DNA of 9,589 nt from Bacteroidales bacterium (GTDB lineage: Bacteria; Bacteroidota; Bacteroidia; Bacteroidales; UBA7960), in NCBI GenBank assembly GCA_007120675.1, contig SKNE01000273.1:1-9589 (forward strand), given 5' to 3'. Numbering within the stretch: position 1 is the stretch's first letter; every line of letters begins with the position of its first letter. Of the stretch, positions 1 through 7,207 are shown in pieces. Both the position numbers and the translations under genes were made by a program. Under the pieces are notes generated by a model. It did not search any database. It was not told the origin of the DNA and worked only from the letters and a program-made list of their open reading frames with translations.

Positions 1-41
1 GGGGCGGTGCCGGCATCACCATCGTGGACTTCGCCAGGTAA
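1..41 (+). CDS. 3' end of an unidentified protein
   Basis: Reading the third frame from base 3 gives a short open stretch, GGAGITIVDFAR, followed by a TAA stop at 39-41. The residues look like a real protein C-terminus: a glycine-rich turn, then a hydrophobic beta-strand and a basic last residue. The stop lies just before the converging minus-strand gene that ends at 60, which is a plausible arrangement. Twelve residues are too few to name a family, and the reading could be chance. The gene body lies outside the window. Confidence 0.4.
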   Translation, partial: GGAGITIVDFAR

Positions 42-59
42 AAAGAAGGCATATTCAAA

Positions 60-320
60 TCACTCTGCGGACTGATCGAAAAGCTTCAGCTGGTTTTCCG
101 TTACATAGCTTGGCGGCGGTGCCTTGTCGCGATAGCGGGCCACATGGCCGTTCACCAGGGCCTTCATGAAACGCACCGGGGTGAGCTGATGGTCCCGGCA
201 ATAACGCTCAAGGGCCTTTTTCTGCCCGACAGTGAGTTTGAAGCTAACCTCTTTGTACTTGATGGGCTTGGGCTTTTTTTTGCGCCTGCCGGCCTTTGTT
301 TGTGCGCCTTGCTTTGCCAT
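60..320 (-). CDS. Small lysine-rich ribbon-helix-helix-like protein with clamp-motif-like C-terminus
   Basis: This 86-residue protein has no family that I can name with certainty. Residues 1-24 form a very basic tail (GRRKKKPKP and neighbours). Residues 25-63 fit a strand-helix-turn-helix pattern: VSFKLT as the strand, a first helix around residues 32-44, the turn LTP at 46-48, and a second helix to about 63. This is the layout of MetJ/Arc ribbon-helix-helix DNA-binding proteins. Residues 77-81 read QLKLF, close to the bacterial beta-clamp binding pentapeptide QL(S/D)LF, and sit in a short, probably flexible tail. There is no signal peptide, so the protein is likely cytoplasmic. The start codon lies only 3 bp after the stop of the secreted EEP gene upstream, so the two are probably co-transcribed and perhaps translationally coupled. 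Its job could be DNA binding or regulation, but function is inferred from pattern only. Confidence 0.75.
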   Translation of the reverse strand: MAKQGAQTKAGRRKKKPKPIKYKEVSFKLTVGQKKALERYCRDHQLTPVRFMKALVNGHVARYRDKAPPPSYVTENQLKLFDQSAE

Positions 321-323
321 GGC

Positions 324-1409
324 TCAATCGCTTTGGTGTTCTCTGATCAGGAAAACGTAGACGGGAAAATGGTCGCTGAAGCCACCCAGGTATACCCCGC
401 CCCCAAAGGTGCGGAACGGATAACCCTGGAACCGGCCCGAAGGCTGCCTCAGGAACGGGCGGTTGAAGACTTCTGCCCTGTGGTAGGTAAAGGTGCTGTA
501 GTCGCCATTAAGCAGCGAGGGGGTCATCAGGATCTGGTCAAAAAGGCTCCAGGCATCGCGCCATGCATTGGTGCCGATGCCCCTGCGGTAGAAATCCTCA
601 TAGGGGTTGTAGAGCTGTTCTTCGCTGATGCCTTCCTTGCGCCCCACCGACCTGAGGTGCTTCCTGATACTGATGTCGTTGGGGTTGTCATTGAAGTCGC
701 CCATCATGAAGACCCTGGCCCCGGGCTCGGCTGCCTGGATGCTGTCAATGATGTGCCGGGCAATATCGGCCTTCCCCGTGCGCAACGGACGGCTGCGCGC
801 CTCACCCCCCACGCGGCTGGGCCAGTGCGCCACGATAAAGTGCATACGCTCGCCCAGGAGGTTGCCGCTCAGCAGCAATTGGTCGCGCGTACGGAAGTCG
901 GGCCGCCCCTCAATGATCGTGGGATAGGCCTTGTGGCTCTCGTACTCAAAATAGGTGGGGTTGTAAAAGAAGGCCACGTCCATCCCCCTTCCATCGGGAC
1001 CGGTCTCGTGCACCACCTGGTAATTCCTGTCGCGAATCCTTTCCTGGGCCGCCAGGTCCTCCAGGACCGTTTTATTTTCCACCTCGGCCAGTCCCAGTAT
1101 CGCCACCCCGTCGGGGTTCAATTCCTGGGCCAGTTTATAGATGACGCGGTCGAGGTTGTCCAGCTTTTCAAAATAGCGCTCGGTATTCCAGCGGTTGCTG
1201 CCCTGGGGTGTCCAGTCATCATCCCTGATATTGGGATCGTTGATGGTGTCAAACAGATTCTCCACATTGTAAAAACCCACGGCCACGGCGACAAATTCGC
1301 GCTGATCGTCTGCCTTGGCAGCGCGAAGCACAAAGGGGAGAAACAAAACAAACACCAGGGCCACCAGGACAGGCCTTCGAAAAAGGGGACAACGCATCTT
1401 GTGTTCCAT
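324..1409 (-). CDS. Secreted endonuclease/exonuclease/phosphatase (EEP) family protein
   Basis: A 361-residue member of the metal-dependent EEP fold (DNase I, exonuclease III, sphingomyelinase, inositol phosphatases), which cleave phosphodiester or phosphomonoester bonds. Visible catalytic blocks in order: FYNVENLFD with N48; GLAEVEN with E109, the likely metal ligand; GRGMDVAFFYN at 141-150; VAHWPS with H195; GDFND with D238 and N240; FDQIL around D291; and the terminal SDHFPV with D346 and H347. All key residues appear intact. Residues 1-33 form a signal peptide (basic start, long hydrophobic core, ending near AKA), with no lipobox, so the enzyme is probably periplasmic or secreted. Start at 1409 is preferred; M5 at 1397 would also leave a full signal peptide. 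It heads an operon with the small gene downstream and is divergent from the TonB receptor operon. Substrate (DNA, RNA, nucleotide, phospholipid headgroup) cannot be told from sequence alone. Confidence 0.92.
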   Translation of the reverse strand: MEHKMRCPLFRRPVLVALVFVLFLPFVLRAAKADDQREFVAVAVGFYNVENLFDTINDPNIRDDDWTPQGSNRWNTERYFEKLDNLDRVIYKLAQELNPDGVAILGLAEVENKTVLEDLAAQERIRDRNYQVVHETGPDGRGMDVAFFYNPTYFEYESHKAYPTIIEGRPDFRTRDQLLLSGNLLGERMHFIVAHWPSRVGGEARSRPLRTGKADIARHIIDSIQAAEPGARVFMMGDFNDNPNDISIRKHLRSVGRKEGISEEQLYNPYEDFYRRGIGTNAWRDAWSLFDQILMTPSLLNGDYSTFTYHRAEVFNRPFLRQPSGRFQGYPFRTFGGGVYLGGFSDHFPVYVFLIREHQSD

Positions 1410-1432
1410 AATAAATGATTAATTTTACAGCC

Positions 1433-1440
1433 CAAAAATA
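1433..1440 (-). promoter_or_regulatory. Candidate -7 promoter element for the EEP operon
   Basis: On the minus strand these bases read TATTTTTG, an exact match to the Bacteroidota -7 consensus TAnnTTTG. A transcript would start about 5-7 bases further on, near 1427, leaving a leader of roughly 18 bases before the ATG at 1409. I see no clear TTTG -33 element at the expected spacing, so this rests on one box. Confidence 0.45.
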
Positions 1441-1461
1441 AGCATTTTACGGGAATTTCAG

Positions 1462-1469
1462 CACTTTTG
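1462..1469 (+). promoter_or_regulatory. Weak candidate -7 element for the TonB receptor operon
   Basis: The bases CACTTTTG match TAnnTTTG with one mismatch (C for the first T), about 30 bases before the receptor start codon. No convincing -33 element is visible. It is the best plus-strand candidate in the 91-bp divergent region, where some promoter for the receptor must lie unless it is further upstream. Confidence 0.22.
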
Positions 1470-1500
1470 GCTGGACCATAAAAAACCCAAGCATACACCT

Positions 1501-4077
1501 ATGAGAACGATCCTGTTTTTTAGCTTTTCCCTGCTCTTCCTGACCCCGGTCAATGCCCTCTCCCAACAACCCTTTGACGAGGGTCTTCCGGCTGACACAC
1601 TGGAGGTCGAGGAGGAAAGGGAACGTGATATCCCCATCCTCACCCTTTCGGCGGATGACATCGAGGGCGATGCCGGATCACACGATATTTCCAGTCTGCT
1701 CCAGGGCTCGCGCGATATTTACGTGAATACGGCCGGTTTTAATTTCGGTGCTGCCCGCTACCGCGTAAGGGGCTATGATTCGGAAAATACCCGCGTGATG
1801 ATCAACAGCATCCCGGTGAACGACCCGGAAACGGGCCGTGCTTTTTTTTCCGTATGGGGCGGCCTGAATGACGTGACGCGCATGACAGAGCCCGTGAATG
1901 GCCTGGGGGCCTCCCGCCACAGTTTCGGCGGAATAGGAGGGGCCACCAACATCGTGACCAGGGCCAGCCGCTTCGGGCCCAACACCCGTGCCACCTATTC
2001 CAGCGCCAACCGCACCTACAATCACCGGATGATGTTCACCCACAGCACCGGCATACAGGACAATGGCTGGGCATTCGCCGTCAGTGGTTCAAGGCGCTCG
2101 GCCAATGAGGGCTATGCCCCCGGGACCTTTTACGACGCCTGGGGCTACTTCCTGAGCGCCGAACGGATCCTGAACAGCGAACACAGCATCGGACTGATCG
2201 CCTTTGGCGCCCCCTCCCGCACCGGTCGTCCGGGGGTGGCCGTGCAGGAAGCCTACGACCTCACCGGCACCAATTACTACAACCCCAACTGGGGCTACCA
2301 GAATGGCGAAAGACGCAACTCAAGGGTGAACAACTTCCACAATCCCTGGGTCATTCTCTCCCATTACTATACCCCCAGCGAACAGACGAACATTGCCACC
2401 AGCGCTGCCTACAGCTTCGGCAGGGGTGGGTCCACGGCCCTCAACTGGTACGACAGTCACCGCTCACACCCCCACCCCGATTACAACCTGGCCGGCGACC
2501 CGCGACCCGACTACTACCGCTGGCTGCCCAGCTTCCACTACAACGACCCCTTCATGTTTAACCTGCTCACCGACCTCTGGATGAACGACGACAGCTTCAG
2601 CCAGATCAACTGGGACTGGATGTATGACGCCAACAGGCGAAACCTCTTCACCGTGAGAAACGTGAACGGCGTAGAGGGGAATGACGTCACCGGCCTGCGT
2701 TCCAAATACATCGTGGAAGAACGCCGCAATGACCGCACACAAATGGTTTTCAACAGCACCATCGAACATTTTGTAGACCCCACCCATACGATCTCCGGGG
2801 GAATCAACGTCTCGCTGTCCCAAACCCACCAGTTCAAAACCATCGACGACCTGCTGGGCGGCGACTGGTTTTACGACATCGACCAGTTTGCCGAGCGCGA
2901 CTTCGACGATCCCATGATGGCACAGCCAGACATGAACAACCCCAACCGCATCGTGACCGAGGGCGATGTGTTTGGTTACGACTTCACCGGCAACATCAAC
3001 GAATACTCCCTCTTTGCCCAGAGCGAGTGGATCCTTCCCCGGTGGGACTTCCACGTAAGTGGTATGTTGTCGCACACCACCTTCTGGCGTACCGGACACA
3101 TGCTGAATGCACGCTTTCCCGATAACTCCTATGGCGATAGTGAGAAGCAGAACTTCACCAATTTCGGACTCAAGGGTGGGGCCACCTTCAAGATCACCGG
3201 CCGCCAGTACATCGACGCCAATGCGGCCCTGAAGACCCGGGCACCCTACTTCAGGAATGCCTACATCTCATCCCGCGTGCGGGATCACGTGATCGAGGGA
3301 CTGGAAAGCGAAACCATCTACTCGGGCGACCTGAGCTACATCGTGCGCTCACCCTTTATCAAGTCGCGCCTCACCCTGTTCTACACCGAGTTCCTGGATC
3401 AGACCTGGTCGCGCAGCTTCTACCACGACGAGTTCCGCAGCTTCGTCAACTACGTCATGACGGGCGTCGACACCCGGCACATGGGGATCGAGCTGGGCAT
3501 CGACCTGTCCCTCACCCCCACCCTTTCAGGATACATTGTGGCTGGCACCGGCGACTACATCTACAACTCAAGGCCCGAAGTGACCATCGCCCGCGACAAC
3601 GACTTCGAGGTGATATCAGAGGGTCGTACGGTCTACCTTGAGAACTACAGGATCGGCGGCATGACGCATACTGCCGGCTCCGTCGGACTTCGTTATGACA
3701 GTCCCCGCTACTGGTTCGTGGGGGTCAACGCCAACTTCTACGACGACATCTATATCGACATCAACCCCGACCGCCGCACCGAAGATGCCGTGCAGCACCT
3801 GGTCAATACCGACCCGCAGTGGGAACAACTGCTGGAGCAGGAGAAGATGGACCATAACTTCACCTTCGATGCCTATTTCGGTCGCTCCTGGCGCATACAA
3901 AGGCAGTATTTCATCAACGTGAACCTCAGCGTGACCAACATCACCAATGTGACCGACTTCCGCATCGGCGGCTTCGAACAGCTGCGCTATGACGCCCACA
4001 TACCGGACCGCTTTGCTTCCAAGTACTTCTACCTTTACGGACGCACCTACTTCGCCAACCTGGTGCTGAGGTTTTAA
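1501..4077 (+). CDS. TonB-dependent outer-membrane receptor
   Basis: An 858-residue outer-membrane transporter. Residues 1 to about 20 are a signal peptide (MRTILFFSFSLLFLTPVNAL). A plug domain spans about 55-155, with typical elements: DISSLLQGSRDIYVNTAG, RYRVRGYDSENTRVMING-like sequence at 87-105, and the GGIGGATNIVTR strand at 143-154. The rest is aromatic-rich, alternating beta-strand sequence of a 22-strand barrel, ending in NLVLRF with the terminal phenylalanine expected of an outer-membrane protein. It lacks the N-terminal carboxypeptidase-regulatory-like domain usual in SusC proteins, and no SusD gene follows. It is therefore a non-SusC receptor that works with the two downstream lipoproteins instead. 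Such receptors import substrates too large or scarce for porins, energised by TonB-ExbBD. The ligand is not evident. It is the first gene of a plus-strand operon, divergent from the secreted EEP gene. Confidence 0.95.
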   Translation: MRTILFFSFSLLFLTPVNALSQQPFDEGLPADTLEVEEERERDIPILTLSADDIEGDAGSHDISSLLQGSRDIYVNTAGFNFGAARYRVRGYDSENTRVMINSIPVNDPETGRAFFSVWGGLNDVTRMTEPVNGLGASRHSFGGIGGATNIVTRASRFGPNTRATYSSANRTYNHRMMFTHSTGIQDNGWAFAVSGSRRSANEGYAPGTFYDAWGYFLSAERILNSEHSIGLIAFGAPSRTGRPGVAVQEAYDLTGTNYYNPNWGYQNGERRNSRVNNFHNPWVILSHYYTPSEQTNIATSAAYSFGRGGSTALNWYDSHRSHPHPDYNLAGDPRPDYYRWLPSFHYNDPFMFNLLTDLWMNDDSFSQINWDWMYDANRRNLFTVRNVNGVEGNDVTGLRSKYIVEERRNDRTQMVFNSTIEHFVDPTHTISGGINVSLSQTHQFKTIDDLLGGDWFYDIDQFAERDFDDPMMAQPDMNNPNRIVTEGDVFGYDFTGNINEYSLFAQSEWILPRWDFHVSGMLSHTTFWRTGHMLNARFPDNSYGDSEKQNFTNFGLKGGATFKITGRQYIDANAALKTRAPYFRNAYISSRVRDHVIEGLESETIYSGDLSYIVRSPFIKSRLTLFYTEFLDQTWSRSFYHDEFRSFVNYVMTGVDTRHMGIELGIDLSLTPTLSGYIVAGTGDYIYNSRPEVTIARDNDFEVISEGRTVYLENYRIGGMTHTAGSVGLRYDSPRYWFVGVNANFYDDIYIDINPDRRTEDAVQHLVNTDPQWEQLLEQEKMDHNFTFDAYFGRSWRIQRQYFINVNLSVTNITNVTDFRIGGFEQLRYDAHIPDRFASKYFYLYGRTYFANLVLRF

Positions 4078-4146
4078 GAAAAGGGGGCAAGATCGATGAC
4101 AGAAACTTCAACCACATCCGCAAGAAACAATAAAGACCATCCCAAT

Positions 4147-5496
4147 ATGATCCATCCAAAGAAACTTGTCCTGCCCCTGCTGGCCATCTTCCTCCTGACG
4201 GCCTGCATTCACGATGACTTTGATGCGCCACCGGCCACGGAGATCCCCGTGGGCAACGTGATCACCCTGGCGGAGCTGCGCAGCATGTTCCAGGGACAAA
4301 GCATCACCTTCGAGGAAGACTACTCCGTTTTTGCCACCGTGACCATGGACGACAAGGCGGGCAACATCTACCGCAACGCTTTTGTGGAGGACGGCACGGC
4401 AGCCATCAACCTGCGCATGCAGGCCCCTGGCGGTGTCTACGAAGGCGATTCGGTACGCATCTACCTGCGGGGCACGACGCTGGGGTCTTACCAGCAGATG
4501 CTGCAGCTGGATAATGTGAACGCCGACCAGAACATCATCAAGCTGGCCACCCAGCGCCAGGTTGAACCCACACCCATGGGGATCGATCAGATCGGTTCTG
4601 ACACCCAGGGTCGCCTGGTGCGACTGGACGAGGTGCAGTTCATCAACGAGCACATCGGACTCCCCTTCGCCTATAGTGAAAGCCTGCTCTCTGCCAACCG
4701 CACGCTGGAAGATTGCGACGGGAACCGTATCATCGTGCGCACCAGCGGCTATGCCAACTTCGCCGACCACCCGGTTCCCGAAGGGAACGGTACGCTGGTC
4801 GCCATCGTGGCCCAGTACGCACAAGACCTGCAGCTCTACGTTCGCCGCATCAGTGAGGTGGACCTGGAGGGGGAGCGCTGTGCCATCCCGGGCGACGACT
4901 ACCAGCTGGTGAGCATTGCCGATCTGCGCCAGAATTACTACGAAGGAAATCCGAACATCCCGGATGAGTCCCGCCTGGAAGGGGTTGTCATATCCGACAC
5001 CGAGCACAGCAACCATCCGGGACAAAACCTCTTCATCATGGACGATTCGGGACAGGGAATGGTGATGCGCTTCACCGGGTTCCACGAACACCCCATGGGG
5101 ACACACCTGCGCATCATCGTATCCAACAGGCAGGTGAGCGAGTTCAACGGACTGCTCCAGATCGAAGACCTGCCCCCGGGAAACGCTCACAGTCTGGGCA
5201 CCATGGAGCTGCCCGAGCCAAAGGAGCGGACCATCGCCGAAATCATCGCCAACATCAACACTTACCAGTCGAGCCTGGTCAGGATACAGGGAGCCAGCAT
5301 CACGGGGGGCAACACCTTTGCAGGTACCCTGACAGTGAGCGATGGCACAGGCAGCATCGCGCTCTACACCCACAACTGGGCCAGCTTTGCCAACAGCACA
5401 GTGCCCGAGGGGCCCCAAACACTCACGGCGATCGCCTCCTTCCATTTCAGTCCGCAGCTGATGCTGCGAAACCTGGGAGACCTTCAGCCAGAGTAA
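4147..5496 (+). CDS. Surface lipoprotein with two DUF5689-like OB-fold modules
   Basis: A 449-residue lipoprotein. The start at 4147 is chosen because it gives a standard signal (MIHPKKLVLPLLAIFLLTAC, lipobox LTAC, acylated C20); an in-frame ATG at 4096 would add 17 polar residues before it. After the cysteine comes IHDDFD, an acidic patch like the lipoprotein export signal that sends Bacteroidota lipoproteins to the cell surface. Residues 35-245 form one DUF5689-type module built of two OB-fold-like halves, with markers ELRSMF, EDYSVFATV, EGDSVRIYLRG, QGRLVRLDEVQF, IIVRTSGYANF and QLYVRR. C190 and C245 may pair in a disulfide. Residues 252-445 look like a second, diverged module (ADLRQNYYEG, SRLEGVVISD, then IAEIIANI and LVRIQGASI). 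It lies 69 bp after the receptor, in the same operon. OB folds suit binding of nucleic acid or sugars, but the ligand is unknown. Confidence 0.85.
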   Translation: MIHPKKLVLPLLAIFLLTACIHDDFDAPPATEIPVGNVITLAELRSMFQGQSITFEEDYSVFATVTMDDKAGNIYRNAFVEDGTAAINLRMQAPGGVYEGDSVRIYLRGTTLGSYQQMLQLDNVNADQNIIKLATQRQVEPTPMGIDQIGSDTQGRLVRLDEVQFINEHIGLPFAYSESLLSANRTLEDCDGNRIIVRTSGYANFADHPVPEGNGTLVAIVAQYAQDLQLYVRRISEVDLEGERCAIPGDDYQLVSIADLRQNYYEGNPNIPDESRLEGVVISDTEHSNHPGQNLFIMDDSGQGMVMRFTGFHEHPMGTHLRIIVSNRQVSEFNGLLQIEDLPPGNAHSLGTMELPEPKERTIAEIIANINTYQSSLVRIQGASITGGNTFAGTLTVSDGTGSIALYTHNWASFANSTVPEGPQTLTAIASFHFSPQLMLRNLGDLQPE

Positions 5497-5546
5497 GGGC
5501 GGCACCCGGTAACGAACAAGTCATGACCCAATAAACAGCCTATATT

Positions 5547-7187
5547 ATGAAGCAGCATAAAATGAAGCCATATAGCCATCTGATGATCATCGCCTTCCTG
5601 ATGCTGGCCATCAGCGCCTGTGAGAAGGATCCCGACCATCCGCCGGTGAATGTACCCGGCGAAACGCTCACCATCCAGGAGCTGCGGTCGATGTTCAACG
5701 GGCAGCCCGTCTCCTTCCAGGAGGACTATTCGGTCTTCGCCACGGTGAGCATGGACGAAAGCTCCGGAAACATTTACCGGCAAGCCTATGTGCAGGATGC
5801 CACCGGGGGCATACAGCTCCGGATGGATTTTGCCAGCGGGGTGAGCGAAGGCGACTCCGTCAGGATCTCCCTTAGGGGAACCGTGCTGAGCAGCTTCAAC
5901 AATATGCTGCAGCTGGACTCGGTGGTATTCGGACAAAACTATATCCGCCTGGGAGAGGCCCAACAGCCCATTGAGCCCAAGCTGGTCACCATTCCCGCCA
6001 TCGCAGGGGGCTTTTACCAGGGCCAGCTGGTGAGACTTGAGGAGGTGCAGTTCCTGGCCCACGAGCTGGGAAGCACCTTTGCCGATCCGGTGAACCAGGT
6101 CACCATGAACCGCACGCTTCAAGACTGCGACAACAACCAGATCATCGTGCGCACCAGCGGCTACGCCGACTTTGCAGGAGAACCGCTGCCGGAGGGCAAC
6201 GGCAGTTTCATCGGTATCGCCGCACAGTTTGGCAGCACCTGGCAGCTTTACATCCGTCGCCTGGACGAGCTCAATATGGAGGGCGAGCGCTGCCAGACAG
6301 ACGAACCACAGGGTTCGGGCACCTTTGACGACCCCTATAACGTGGCCCACGCCATGGCCTTCAACACAGGCACCAACAAATGGGTCCAGGGCTACATCGT
6401 CGGTGTCATGGAGACCACGGTGGATCCCTTCCAGGCCTCTTTTGAGCCACCGTTCGAAACCCCATCCAACATCATCATTGCCGACAGTCCCGACGAGACC
6501 AGCGCCACCAACGCGCTCATCGTCCAGCTGCTGGTGGGCGACATCCGCCAGGCCCTCAACCTGGTTGACAACCCCGATAACCTGGGCAAGGAGGTGAAGC
6601 TGCTGGGGAACCTGGAGTCCTATTTTGGACAGGCAGGGATGCGGGGCACCTCAGGCTACTGGATGGATGGCGAAGGCATCGTCCCACAGATCAGCTTCTG
6701 GGAAGCCACCTTCAGCAATGAGGCCGACGGCACCGCCCCCTTCACGGACCACAATATCATCGGTGAGGAGGAATGGTACTGGGCCCACTTCGACGGGGGC
6801 TGCCTGGTGATCAACGGCTTTGTGGGTGGCTCTGCCCGGGACAACGAAAACTGGCTGGTGTCTCCTGAGATCGACCTGGAAGGTCGCCAGATGGTGAACA
6901 TGGAGATCCGTGAGGCCATCAATTTCATCACCTCTTACGATGACATGCAGGTGCTCGTGGCAAGCGACTACACGGGCGGCGACCCCAACGATTCGGGCAG
7001 CTGGCAGCTGCTGGAAGGCTTTAACCGCCCGCCGGGCAACAGCTGGAACTTCTTCGACAGCGGCAGCATCGATCTGTCTGCCTTCGACGGGGAGACCATT
7101 CACATCGCCTTCAGGTACATCAGCAGCACATCGGGAGCGGGTGCCTGGGAGCTCAGCGAAGTCAGGTTGTTCGAACAGGACCGTTGA
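5547..7187 (+). CDS. Multidomain lipoprotein: DUF5689, DUF6359-like and choice-of-anchor J-like domains
   Basis: A 546-residue lipoprotein whose signal peptide ends at the lipobox AISAC (C25), followed by acidic EKDPD that may favour surface display. Residues 40-249 are a DUF5689-type module closely related to that of the preceding gene (ELRSMF, EDYSVFATV, GDSVRI, IIVRTSGYADF, QLYIRR), including the conserved C193 and C249. Residues 255-375 match the DUF6359 pattern: GSGTFDDPYNVA, WVQGYIVGVM, NIIIADSPDET, then DIRQALNLVDNP and VKLLGNLESYFG. Residues 382-543 form a beta-sandwich of the choice-of-anchor J/cleaved-adhesin type: WEATFSN, the NWLVSPEIDL strand at 435-444, and a terminal AWELSEVRLF strand. 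Such domains usually bind carbohydrate or other ligands. Start at 5547 is used; M6 at 5562 is an alternative. The gene follows its paralogue by 50 bp as the last operon member. No catalytic motif is visible, so a binding role is inferred. Confidence 0.88.
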   Translation: MKQHKMKPYSHLMIIAFLMLAISACEKDPDHPPVNVPGETLTIQELRSMFNGQPVSFQEDYSVFATVSMDESSGNIYRQAYVQDATGGIQLRMDFASGVSEGDSVRISLRGTVLSSFNNMLQLDSVVFGQNYIRLGEAQQPIEPKLVTIPAIAGGFYQGQLVRLEEVQFLAHELGSTFADPVNQVTMNRTLQDCDNNQIIVRTSGYADFAGEPLPEGNGSFIGIAAQFGSTWQLYIRRLDELNMEGERCQTDEPQGSGTFDDPYNVAHAMAFNTGTNKWVQGYIVGVMETTVDPFQASFEPPFETPSNIIIADSPDETSATNALIVQLLVGDIRQALNLVDNPDNLGKEVKLLGNLESYFGQAGMRGTSGYWMDGEGIVPQISFWEATFSNEADGTAPFTDHNIIGEEEWYWAHFDGGCLVINGFVGGSARDNENWLVSPEIDLEGRQMVNMEIREAINFITSYDDMQVLVASDYTGGDPNDSGSWQLLEGFNRPPGNSWNFFDSGSIDLSAFDGETIHIAFRYISSTSGAGAWELSEVRLFEQDR

Positions 7188-7207
7188 AAAGGGGCCCTAA
7201 AAGCTGT

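Noticed and set aside
144..1418. Long open reading frame of 424 codons on the plus strand opposite the EEP gene
   Set aside because: It is antisense to a gene with all EEP catalytic motifs, has no recognisable domain, and is explained by the high G+C content and codon bias of the real gene.
1842..1849. Run of eight T in the receptor plug domain, with a similar T8 at 264-271 in the small lysine-rich gene, considered as phase-variable homopolymers
   Set aside because: Eight bases encode ordinary Phe-Phe and Lys-Lys codons in frame, both genes are intact, and there is no sign of a frameshifted copy or switching system.
4108..5505. 465-codon open frame on the minus strand opposite the first lipoprotein
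   Set aside because: The plus strand has a lipobox and conserved modules repeated in the next gene; the antisense translation is low-complexity Val/Gly/His-rich shadow sequence.
1501..7187. Receptor plus lipoproteins as a classical SusC/SusD polysaccharide utilisation locus
   Set aside because: The receptor lacks the SusC-type N-terminal extension, neither lipoprotein resembles helical TPR-rich SusD, and no carbohydrate-active enzyme is present in the window.
7188..7207. AGGGGCCCT between the converging lipoprotein and desulfurase genes, considered as a bidirectional terminator
   Set aside because: The palindrome has no loop or adequate stem and there is no proper T-run on either strand.
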